From positions 1 through 64,000 of the forward strand of contig NZ_JAAQOM010000026.1 in NCBI RefSeq assembly GCF_011682055.1: a DNA stretch of 64,000 bases, read 5' to 3'. The translations under genes and the position numbers were made by a program. The DNA is from Telluria antibiotica (GTDB lineage Bacteria > Pseudomonadota > Gammaproteobacteria > Burkholderiales > Burkholderiaceae_D). The notes beneath the pieces were generated by a model. That model was not told the origin of the DNA. It saw only the letters and a program-made list of their open reading frames with translations, and did no database searches. Below, piece by piece: positions 34,162 through 41,099 of the stretch (position 1 is the stretch's first letter; the number at the start of each line of letters is the position of its first letter).

Positions 34162-35643
34162 ATGAGCCTGACACTGACCTGCAACGACCTGCTCAAGCAA
34201 CAGAACTTCATCGATGGCGAATGGTGCGACAGCATCGACGCGCGCCGCTACGACGTCACCGATCCGGCCACCGGCGCCGCCTTCGCCAGCGTCCCGGACA
34301 GCACCCCCGAGGATGCCCGTCGCGCCACGGTCGCTGCGCACAATGCGTTCGAAAGCTGGCGCACCGTGCCCGCGCGCGACCGCGCGCGCATCCTCAAACG
34401 CTGGCACGCGCTGATCGTCGCCAATACGGAAGACCTGGCCAGGATCATTTCTCGCGAACAGGGCAAGCCGCTGGCCGAAGGGCGCGCCGAAGTCGCCTAC
34501 GGCGCTTCGTACGTCGAATGGTTCGCCGAAGAAGCCGTGCGCACCTACGGCGACATCATTCCCGAGCAGGTGCGTGGCCGCAAGCTGATGGTCGTGAAAG
34601 AAGGCGTGGGCGTGGTGGCAGCGATCACGCCGTGGAACTTCCCGCTGGCGATGATCGCCCGCAAGATCGCGCCGGCCTTGGCCGCCGGCTGCACCGTGGT
34701 GGCCAAGCCGGCAGAAGATACGCCCGTGACCGCGCTGGCGCTGGTCAAGCTGGCCGAGGAAGCCGGCGTGCCGCGCGGCGTACTGAACATCGTGACCTCG
34801 TCGCGTGAATCGGTGCAGGAAGTGGTCGGCGCCTGGCTGGCCGATTCGCGCGTGCGCAAGCTCACGTTCACCGGTTCGACCGCGGTCGGCAAGTACCTGG
34901 CGCGCGAATCGGCCGCCACGCTCAAAAGGCTGTCGCTGGAACTGGGCGGCAACGCGCCTTTCATCGTGTTCGACGACGCCGACCTGGACGCCGCGGTCAA
35001 TGGCTTGATGGCGGCAAAGTTCCGCAACGGCGGGCAGACTTGCGTCTCGCCCAACCGCATCTACGTGCAGGATGCGGTCTACGATCGATTCGCGCAAAAG
35101 CTGGTCGCGCGCGTGGGGGCGCTGCGGGTCGGCCCCGCCACGCGTGAAGATTCGCAGATCGGCCCGATGATCAATGCGCGCGCCGTGGACAAGATCGACA
35201 GCCACGTGCGCGATGCGATCGCACATGGCGCGTGTGCACTGGTCGGCGGCGAGCGCGTACGCAACGAGATCGCGGACGGCCCGAATTATTACGCGCCCAC
35301 GGTGCTGGGCGACGCCACGCCCGAGATGAAACTTGCGGGCGAGGAAACCTTCGGCCCGGTGGCGCCCCTGTTCCGCTTCCGCGACGAGGACGAGGTAGTG
35401 CGCCTCGCCAACGGCACGCCGTTCGGCCTGGCCACGTATTTCTATACCCGCGACATCGCGCGCGCATGGCGCGTGGGCGAGCGGCTGCAGTCCGGCCTGG
35501 TCGGCATCAACGAAGGCGTGCTGGCCTCGGAAGCGGCGCCGTTCGGCGGCGTCAAGGAATCCGGCTATGGGCGCGAGGGCTCGCGCCACGGCCTGGACGA
35601 CTACATGCAGACCAAGTACCTGTGCCAGGGCGGCGCGGCATGA
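34162..35643 (+). CDS. Succinate-semialdehyde-type aldehyde dehydrogenase (GabD/DoeC family)
   Basis: 493 residues. ITPWNFPLAMIARKIAPALAAG, FTGSTAVGKYLA, LELGGNAPFIVFDDADLD (general base) and RNGGQTCVSPNR (catalytic Cys at about 290) follow the GabD pattern closely. The C terminus ends KESGYGREGSRHGLDDYMQTK. It lies 15 bases after the tartrate-dehydrogenase-like gene and its stop overlaps a possible start of the amidohydrolase gene. Substrate is probably succinate semialdehyde or aspartate semialdehyde made by the neighbouring aminotransferase. It belongs to a different branch from the two ALDH paralogues at 9968 and 27129. Confidence 0.9.
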   Translation: MSLTLTCNDLLKQQNFIDGEWCDSIDARRYDVTDPATGAAFASVPDSTPEDARRATVAAHNAFESWRTVPARDRARILKRWHALIVANTEDLARIISREQGKPLAEGRAEVAYGASYVEWFAEEAVRTYGDIIPEQVRGRKLMVVKEGVGVVAAITPWNFPLAMIARKIAPALAAGCTVVAKPAEDTPVTALALVKLAEEAGVPRGVLNIVTSSRESVQEVVGAWLADSRVRKLTFTGSTAVGKYLARESAATLKRLSLELGGNAPFIVFDDADLDAAVNGLMAAKFRNGGQTCVSPNRIYVQDAVYDRFAQKLVARVGALRVGPATREDSQIGPMINARAVDKIDSHVRDAIAHGACALVGGERVRNEIADGPNYYAPTVLGDATPEMKLAGEETFGPVAPLFRFRDEDEVVRLANGTPFGLATYFYTRDIARAWRVGERLQSGLVGINEGVLASEAAPFGGVKESGYGREGSRHGLDDYMQTKYLCQGGAA

Positions 35644-35660
35644 CGGCCAAGGAGATGCAG

Positions 35661-36629
35661 ATGACCGACAACGCACCGGAAACCTACCCGATCGAGATCG
35701 ACTTCCCGGACATCCGTCCTTACGCCAAGGGCAATACCGGGATTCCCTACGTGTTCACCTTCGACAGCGGACTGCCCGGGCCGCACGTCATGATCAACGC
35801 CCTCACCCATGGCAATGAGGTGTGCGGCGCGGTCGCGGTGAAGGAGTTGCTCGACCTGGGCATCAGGCCGAGCCGCGGCCGCCTGACCCTGGCCTTTGCC
35901 AACGTGGCGGCCTATCTGACCTTCGATCCCGCCAGGCCGGACGCCTCGCGCTTCGTCGACCAGGACTTCAACCGCGTCTGGTCGCCCGCCATCCTGGACG
36001 ACTTGTCGCGCAATTCCTCCGAACTGCGCCGCGCCCGAGCACTGCGTCCGCTGATCGATACGGTCGACTTCCTGCTCGACCTGCACTCGATGCACGAACG
36101 CAGCGCGCCATTGAGCGTGTGCGGGGCGCTCGCCAAGGGCATCGATCTGGCGCGGCGCTTCGGCACGCCCGCCACCATCGTCAGCGACGCCGGCCACGCC
36201 GAAGGACGGCGCCTACGCGACTACGGCGATTTCGGCGCCGGCGAGAGCGAACGCAATGCGCTGCTGATCGAATGCGGCCAGCACTGGGAGGCGGGCGCGG
36301 TCGACGTGGCGCGCAACTGCTGCGCGCGCTGGCTGCTCATGTTCGGGATCGTCGACTTGGCCGACCTGCCCGACCGCTGGCTCAAGCCGCACGATGCGCA
36401 GCCACGCGTGGTGCGTGTGACGGACGCGGTGGTCGCCGAAAGCATGGACTTCCGTTTTGCCGCGCCCTACACCGGCCTCGAAACGTTCGCCGACGCCGGC
36501 ACCGTGATCGCATGGAGCGAAGGGCGCGCAGTGCGCACCCCTTATCCGGACTGCGTGCTGGTCATGCCGTCGCTGCGTCAACTGCGTCCCGGGACGACGG
36601 TGGTGCGGCTGGGCCGATTGCTCGGTTAG
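35661..36629 (+). CDS. Succinylglutamate desuccinylase/aspartoacylase-family amidohydrolase (DoeB/EutE-like), copy 2
   Basis: 322 residues. Zinc-site motifs are ALTHGNEVCGA (about 53-63) and LLDLHSMHE (about 154), then LLIECGQHWEAG. It is strongly similar to 11467-12441 over the whole length, including the FPDIRPYA-GNTGIPY opening and the PDCVLVMPS-RQLRPG ending. The ATG at 35661 has AAGGAG six bases upstream; an earlier ATG at 35640 overlaps the dehydrogenase stop. With the aminotransferase and dehydrogenase it mirrors eutE-ssd-atf of ectoine loci, but no ectoine hydrolase is present, so another N-acyl amino acid may be the substrate. Confidence 0.87.
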   Translation: MTDNAPETYPIEIDFPDIRPYAKGNTGIPYVFTFDSGLPGPHVMINALTHGNEVCGAVAVKELLDLGIRPSRGRLTLAFANVAAYLTFDPARPDASRFVDQDFNRVWSPAILDDLSRNSSELRRARALRPLIDTVDFLLDLHSMHERSAPLSVCGALAKGIDLARRFGTPATIVSDAGHAEGRRLRDYGDFGAGESERNALLIECGQHWEAGAVDVARNCCARWLLMFGIVDLADLPDRWLKPHDAQPRVVRVTDAVVAESMDFRFAAPYTGLETFADAGTVIAWSEGRAVRTPYPDCVLVMPSLRQLRPGTTVVRLGRLLG

Positions 36630-36734
36630 CGGCTAGGGCAACGGCCATTTCTCCGCATCGATCGCCGCCAAACGATACAAAGGCGGCCGCCGACTGTGAT
36701 GTAATGCAATCACCCATCCTATCCGCACTATCCC

Positions 36735-38711
36735 ATGAACCACACGACGACGCGGCGCGATGCGCCGCCCATCCGCCGGCGCGCAGCCGCCGCCGGCGTT
36801 CCTTCCCTGATCGTCTCCGTGCACCGCTGGCTCGGCCTGGGCGCGGGATTGCTGCTGCTCGTCGTTGCGCTGAGCGGCGCCGCCATGGTCTTCCGTCCCC
36901 AACTCGAACCGAGCGTCAGCGCCAGGCTGTGGAGCGCACCTACCTGCAGCGCTGCCCGGCCGCTGTCGACGCTGGTCGGCGCGGCCCGCGCCGCCAACCC
37001 CGGCGCCGGGACACTCAGCGCGATCCGCATGCTGCGCGCGCCCGGCACCAGCGTGCGCATCAAATTCAGCGATGGGCGCTGGGTCTACGTCGATGCATGT
37101 AGCGGCCGCGTGCTCGGGATCCAGCACGCCTACGGCGGGCCGTTCGGCACGCTCGAGTGGATTCACACCTTCGGCACCGGGCCGATCGGCGCCGTCGTCG
37201 CCGCCAGCGTCGCCACCGCCGCGCTGGTGCTGGCGCTGGCCGGCCTGCTGGCCTGGAGGCCTTCCCCACGGCGCCGCGCCGGCCTGGCCGCGGGCGCCCG
37301 CCGCCTCGCCCTGCATCGCCGGCTCGGCCCCTGGGTCGCGCCGGTGCTCCTGGTCGCGGCACTGAGCGGCCTGCCGCAGGCACTGCCCGCGCCGGCCGTC
37401 GGACCTGCCGTCGCAGTCGATGGCGCGGCCCTGGACCAGGCCTCGTTGCGCCTGGCGGGCATCCCCTGGCAGCAGCTGCAATTGCGCATGCCGCGCCGTG
37501 CCGGCGCACCGATCGACATCGACGTCACCGCGAACGATGCCCCCCATCCCTACGCCTCCGGCCTGCTGCGGCTGGACGCCGCCAGCGGCGAGCGTATCGG
37601 GTACACACCTTACGCCGCCACCGGCATCGGGCATCGCGCCTATGGCTGGGCCCTATCCCTGCACTACGGCCTGGCCGGCGGCATCGCGCAGCAGGTCGTG
37701 CTGTTCCTGGCCATGCTGACGGTGCCGGTGTTGGCCTGGTCGGGCCTGGGCAGCTTCATGGCGCGGCGGCGCGGCGCCTTGACGCTGCGGCTGCGCCGCA
37801 CGTATCCGGTGGCCGACGGGATCGTGGCGTTCGAATTCACCCACCCGCTCGGATTGCGCCTGCCGCCGTGGACAGCCGGCGCGCATGTGGACGTGTTCAT
37901 CGCGCCCGGCCTGGTGCGCCAGTATTCCTTGTGCGGCGATGCGCGCGACCGGCGCCGCTACGCCATCGCCGTGCTGCGTTGCCAGCCTTCGCGCGGCGGT
38001 TCGCAGGCAATGCACGAGACGCTGCGAACCGGCAGCCTGGTCAGGATCGGCATGCCGCGCAACCAGTTTGCGCTGGCGCCGCACGCGCGCCACAGCGTCC
38101 TGGTGGCGGGCGGCATCGGCATCACCCCGATCCTGGCGATGGCCGATGCGTTGGCCGCGCGCGGCGAGCGCTTCGAGCTGCACTACGCCTGCCGCAGCCG
38201 CGCGCACGCAGCCTTCCAGGAGCGTATGGCGCACCTGGGCGAAGTCCATTTGTACTGCAAAGAGGATGGGCGAACGCTGGACCTTGGCGCCTTGCTGGCC
38301 ACGCGCCAGGAAGGCGCCCATCTGTACGTGTGCGGACCGGCGGGGCTGACGCAAGCGGTGCTGACCGAAGCCGAGCGGCTCGGCTGGCCAGCCGAATGCG
38401 TGCACACGGAGCGTTTCAGCCCGGCCGACGACGTGGCGCGCGGCCGCCCATTCACGCTGCGCCTCGCCAGCAGCGGCCGCCTGGTCGACGTCCCGGCCGA
38501 TCGCAGCGCCCTCGCCGCCCTGGCCGATGCCGGCATCGTCATTCCCTCCTCCTGCGGCCAAGGCTTGTGCGGCAGCTGCGTCACCGGGGTGCTCGAAGGA
38601 GAACCCGATCACCGCGACCACTGCCTCACACCGGAAGCGCGCGCCGCGAATGACTGCTTCACGCCCTGCTGCTCGCGCGCGCGCGGTGAGTGCCTGGTGC
38701 TCGATCTCTAG
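36735..38711 (+). CDS. PepSY membrane protein fused to a phthalate-dioxygenase-reductase-like flavin/2Fe-2S module
   Basis: 658 residues. The first about 340 residues form a PepSY-associated membrane domain with a helix at about 26-50 (HRWLGLGAGLLLLVVALSG), helices near 155-175, 200-220 and 315-335, and intervening periplasmic loops. A ferredoxin-reductase-like domain follows (RQYSLCGDARDRRRYAIAV for flavin, VLVAGGIGITPILAMADAL for nucleotide). The C-terminal plant-type ferredoxin has ligands in SSCGQGLCGSC and DHC. A class IA-type reductase thus feeds a PepSY iron-reductase-like membrane domain in one chain. A likely role is electron transfer to periplasmic ferric chelates or a respiratory component. 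It follows the amidohydrolase by about 105 bases. Confidence 0.82.
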   Translation: MNHTTTRRDAPPIRRRAAAAGVPSLIVSVHRWLGLGAGLLLLVVALSGAAMVFRPQLEPSVSARLWSAPTCSAARPLSTLVGAARAANPGAGTLSAIRMLRAPGTSVRIKFSDGRWVYVDACSGRVLGIQHAYGGPFGTLEWIHTFGTGPIGAVVAASVATAALVLALAGLLAWRPSPRRRAGLAAGARRLALHRRLGPWVAPVLLVAALSGLPQALPAPAVGPAVAVDGAALDQASLRLAGIPWQQLQLRMPRRAGAPIDIDVTANDAPHPYASGLLRLDAASGERIGYTPYAATGIGHRAYGWALSLHYGLAGGIAQQVVLFLAMLTVPVLAWSGLGSFMARRRGALTLRLRRTYPVADGIVAFEFTHPLGLRLPPWTAGAHVDVFIAPGLVRQYSLCGDARDRRRYAIAVLRCQPSRGGSQAMHETLRTGSLVRIGMPRNQFALAPHARHSVLVAGGIGITPILAMADALAARGERFELHYACRSRAHAAFQERMAHLGEVHLYCKEDGRTLDLGALLATRQEGAHLYVCGPAGLTQAVLTEAERLGWPAECVHTERFSPADDVARGRPFTLRLASSGRLVDVPADRSALAALADAGIVIPSSCGQGLCGSCVTGVLEGEPDHRDHCLTPEARAANDCFTPCCSRARGECLVLDL

Positions 38712-38809
38712 CGATCGCCCCGATCAGGCAATGGCCGCGCATGCGCGGCGGTGGCGGGCTGCACTTTCAGGCCGGCCAGACACGGAACTGCTGACTTGCG
38801 ATCGAATGC

Positions 38810-39133
38810 TTACTCCGGCGCGTGGCCGAGCACGAACGACAAGCATGTCGGGTGCTCGACGTTGTTGCCCTTCTTGATCCATTCTCCGTTTGGCGCCTGC
38901 TCCAGGAGCCGTTTCAGCGCGTCCAGGTCGTCGACCCCGCCCCCATCCAGGAACGCGGGTGGGGTCGAGCGCTTCGCGGATCAGATGCAGTGCGCCTCGG
39001 CCGCGCCGCTTGCGAAGCCAACGGCCATGGGGAGACTCGGGGCGATGCGTGCCATGTCGCGGTGATCGTCGAAGCGGTAGGCGTCCGCGCCGAACTGCAC
39101 GTCGACCGATACAAATCCCGTTGCAGAATTCGT
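38810..39133 (-). pseudogene. Frame-broken coding remnant, unidentified
   Basis: On the minus strand two protein-like pieces lie in different frames. One includes FVSVDVQFGADAYRFDDHRD and continues to a stop near 38983. The other includes DDLDALKRLLEQAPNGEWIK and GHAPE, ending at the TAA at 38810-38812. Codon use in both looks coding and they run in the same direction, which suggests one decayed gene with a frameshift. I do not recognise the family. The surrounding 38712-39160 holds no intact gene; a 14-base palindrome (CCGCGCATGCGCGG) lies near 38740. Confidence 0.35.
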
Positions 39134-39159
39134 ATTGATGTTAAATCAGGACGCCACAA

Positions 39160-39187
39160 AGACAAAAAACCCGCAGCTCTCAGAGCT
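39160..39187 (-). terminator. Hairpin terminator reading leftward
   Basis: The sequence folds into a long stem (ACCCGC and AGCTCT arms with their complements) and on the minus strand runs into TTTTTTGTCTTT. It lies immediately downstream of the tRNA-Ser-3'-end-like sequence at 39232-39251 on that strand, where a tRNA terminator would be expected. Confidence 0.7.
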
Positions 39188-39230
39188 AGCGGGTCTCATG
39201 AATGTTAAAGATTTCTCTCTAACAATTGTC

Positions 39231-39244
39231 CTGGCGGAGGCGGT
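39231..39244. repeat. 14-bp direct repeat, left copy
   Basis: CTGGCGGAGGCGGT occurs here and at 40155-40168 in the same orientation, enclosing about 0.9 kb that contains the AlpA-like gene. Flanking direct repeats of a tRNA end are the usual mark of site-specific integration. The shortness of the repeat and of the enclosed DNA means the element is a remnant, if it is one. Confidence 0.55.
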
Positions 39245-39251
39245 GGGATTC
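39232..39251 (-). other. tRNA-Ser 3'-end-like sequence, candidate attachment (att) site
   Basis: The plus strand reads TGGCGGAGGCGGTGGGATTC; its complement ends ...CCTCCGCCA like the acceptor stem and T-arm of bacterial tRNA-Ser. The rest of a tRNA does not follow: the sequence diverges right after GATTC, where GAACCC would be expected. Such 3' tRNA fragments are typical att sites of integrated elements. The first 14 bases with the preceding C (CTGGCGGAGGCGGT) recur at 40155-40168. Confidence 0.5.
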
Positions 39252-39505
39252 CTATTTGCCCTCGCAACCCGCATGAGCACTAGTATTTGTCCTGCTGAGC
39301 TCTTCCCTTACCCTGTCTCATACCCTAAAACGTCCGGTACCCCATCAGTGGCGGCTCATCAGAGCTCCTTGCCGCACAAAGTTAAAGCAGCCTCAAAATT
39401 TGAGGTGTTATCACACGCATTTTATCAAACCAGAATAGATTTCACCTATTAACATGTAGATAACAAAAGTTGTTGTTACACCATTTCCCGTCAACGGAGC
39501 CACCA

Positions 39506-39724
39506 ATGGAAACCGAGTTAGCGGTCGTTGAACGTCGTACCAGAATAGATGAAGTTCTTCATATCTGTGGTTTGTCCCGTAGCTCTCTCTACGCAAACAT
39601 CCAAAGCGGAAACTTCCCCGCCCAAGTCAAGCTCTCGAAAAAGGCATCAGCTTGGCTCTACAGCGAAGTTCTGGCGTGGATAGCCGCACGCGCCGCAGAG
39701 CGCACAGGGCGCAGAGAGAATTAA
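39506..39724 (+). CDS. AlpA-family phage-type transcriptional regulator
   Basis: 72 residues from the ATG at 39506 (CGGAGCC ribosome site nearby). The sequence RIDEVLHICGLSRSSLYANI, then GNFPAQVKLSKKASAWLYSE and VLAWIAARAAERT is the standard AlpA/excisionase-like winged-helix pattern. Such proteins control excision and integrase genes of prophages and integrative islands. No integrase is nearby. Codon use is less GC-rich than in the flanking genes, consistent with imported DNA. The 255 bases before it show no further gene. Confidence 0.85.
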   Translation: METELAVVERRTRIDEVLHICGLSRSSLYANIQSGNFPAQVKLSKKASAWLYSEVLAWIAARAAERTGRREN

Positions 39725-39819
39725 TATGATATCAACAATATGTGGTTTCGATGTCGTTCGAGCGTGTCCTGAACAGCTTTGCAGGCCGTTTTGGCTCTTA
39801 AGAATCAAGGAGTTAGCTC

Positions 39820-39839
39820 TGCACCACACTTTGCACCAC
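39820..39839 (+). repeat. Two TGCACCAC direct repeats, 12-base period
   Basis: TGCACCAC occurs at 39820-39827 and 39832-39839. Short tandem boxes like this beside an AlpA gene and a tRNA-like att sequence could be arm-type or directionality-factor sites. The link is speculative. Confidence 0.3.
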
Positions 39840-39865
39840 GTGAGTTCCCCCACCGTCGAAGAAAA

Positions 39866-39894
39866 AGCCGACTTCAGGAAGTCGGCTTTTTTTC
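39866..39894 (+). terminator. Bidirectional hairpin terminator downstream of the AlpA gene
   Basis: A 9-bp stem (AGCCGACTT with its complement at 39879-39887) and 4-base loop, with A residues before and seven or more T residues after. It can stop transcription in both directions. It lies about 140 bases after the AlpA stop. Confidence 0.88.
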
Positions 39895-39899
39895 AATCA

Positions 39900-40154
39900 T
39901 GCACTAAATCTTCGCGGAAAGGGCGATTCGCCCCCCATAGGCTATGAACCTTACAAGCTGGGGGGTGCACGGGAGCCCAGGGGACCGCTCCCTAGGGAGG
40001 GCGCCCTCCTTCGCTCCGGATGAGCCCGTTAAATCCCCTCAATAAACCCACGAATAAACCCAAGCAGCCTCATCACTCGCGTGCCATCAGGCTGACTTGA
40101 AAGCACGCGGTCAGGTTGCGCCCCCTCGCCCGCCGGAATCGGCGCGAGTCCATT
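39900..40154. other. No gene found; GC-skewed non-coding remnant
   Basis: Between the terminator and the right direct repeat the sequence contains C- and G-runs (for example near 39935 and 39960-40010) and no reading frame with a coding look or a ribosome site. It is probably leftover element or intergenic DNA. Confidence 0.5.
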
Positions 40155-40168
40155 CTGGCGGAGGCGGT
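40155..40168. repeat. 14-bp direct repeat, right copy
   Basis: CTGGCGGAGGCGGT, matching 39231-39244. Unlike the left copy it is followed by AGCGGC rather than the tRNA T-arm, so only the acceptor-stem-like part is shared. It would be the far end of the integrated remnant. Confidence 0.5.
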
Positions 40169-40187
40169 AGCGGCCTGCCCCATCCCT

Positions 40188-40222
40188 TTGAAAAACAAAA
40201 AAAAACCCGCCCTGTCTGACGA
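40188..40222 (-). terminator. Strong terminator for leftward transcription
   Basis: An 8-bp GC stem (CCCGCCCT/AGGGCGGG) with an 8-base loop is followed on the minus strand by nine T residues and TGTTTTT. It lies about 170 bases beyond the end of the TonB-receptor stub and would have ended that gene's transcript. Confidence 0.9.
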
Positions 40223-40386
40223 GGGCGGGCTGAAGACGGGTCTCTACGTGACCCGCAAGGAGACCATATCGGCTCCAGACGTGCCGGAAACGCATGTCAG
40301 GAGTCTGCGCGACCGCTGGTCCGACGCGGCCGGCAGAGATGCCTGGTGAAGCCGCAGCGCACTTCACAAGACACGCTGAGCGCCGC

Positions 40387-40770
40387 TCAGAACTTCATGT
40401 GCACGCCCAGCGAGTACGTACGGCCGCCGCTGTATGTCTGTTCGGTGGCATTCGCGTACTGGAAGTAATAGGTCTGCTTGGCGTTGTTCGCGTTTGCAAC
40501 GTTGAACGTCGCCGTCGGCCAGCCGTCGCGGTCGAAGATGCTGTCGAGGTCGAAGCTGGACGAGAAATCGACCTGCTTGTACTTTTCCCGATAGACCGCG
40601 GCCTGCGTAATGCCGTTTTCGTTGAACGGACCGGATTGCAGCGCGCCCGAGAACGTATGCGACAGGCGTGCCATGATGCCGTTGCGCTCGTTGTACACGG
40701 TGAATTTGTTCGACTGCTTCGGCACGCCAACGGCCACAAGACTGCTGGCGCCGTCTCCTACCGCGACCGG
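40387..40770 (-). pseudogene. C-terminal stub of a TonB-dependent receptor
   Basis: About 125 residues that match the last strands of a TonB-dependent receptor of the Xanthomonas/Caulobacter type. KFTVYNERNGIMARLSHTFS corresponds to LTVYYERNGINVRVARSYTA in the intact neighbour (41100-44234), and it ends in a barrel-closing GRTYSLGVHMKF. The plug and most of the barrel are missing. The frame's first residues (to about 40770) do not look like receptor sequence and have no ribosome site, so the gene was cut by a deletion or insertion. The stub and the intact gene are not close duplicates. Confidence 0.8.
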
Positions 40771-40806
40771 TTCAGTAGTGCCAATGCTACATAAATTTAT
40801 TTCCAA

Positions 40807-41099
40807 TGTTTTAGTCCGTCACCCAGTTGCAACGTGTTTTTTCATTGAACTCGGATTTTGAATCCGCGCTTTTCCCACTCCGTCATAGGGAAATGTTGGA
40901 CCAATATTAAATACACAGACGAGCAAGCGTAAATATATATCTTTCGGAATTCAGGCGGCTTCAAAATCCTGCGGGGGTATCTCAGCCCAGTTTCAGAACA
41001 GACGAAATTGAACAGCCAATACACGACTGCGCAATTGAATAAATAATGCAATGAGCCCGGCAGGACCCGCCTGCCAGGCTCTGCAACTGCCGCGATGGA
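40807..41099. other. AT-rich gap without a recognisable gene
   Basis: About 290 bases of clearly lower GC than the surroundings, including AAATATATATC near 40931. One short minus-strand frame reads TGLRYPRRILKPPEF, which may be a shred of a mobile-element protein, but this is too short to call. Together with the receptor stub to the left it marks a breakpoint. Confidence 0.4.

Noticed and set aside
33043-35676. 877-residue open frame antisense to the tartrate-dehydrogenase and GabD genes
   Set aside because: High-GC antisense shadow; both sense genes carry full family motifs.
39231-39310. Complete tRNA-Ser gene
   Set aside because: Only the last about 20 bases resemble a tRNA; the T-loop and the remaining arms are not found beyond GATTC.
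39135-39452. 105-residue plus-strand frame across the terminator and tRNA-like sequence
   Set aside because: It runs through a hairpin terminator and an att-like sequence, and its residues show no family pattern.
40842-41051. 69-residue minus-strand frame in the AT-rich gap
   Set aside because: Too short, no ribosome site and no recognisable domain; treated as non-coding remnant.
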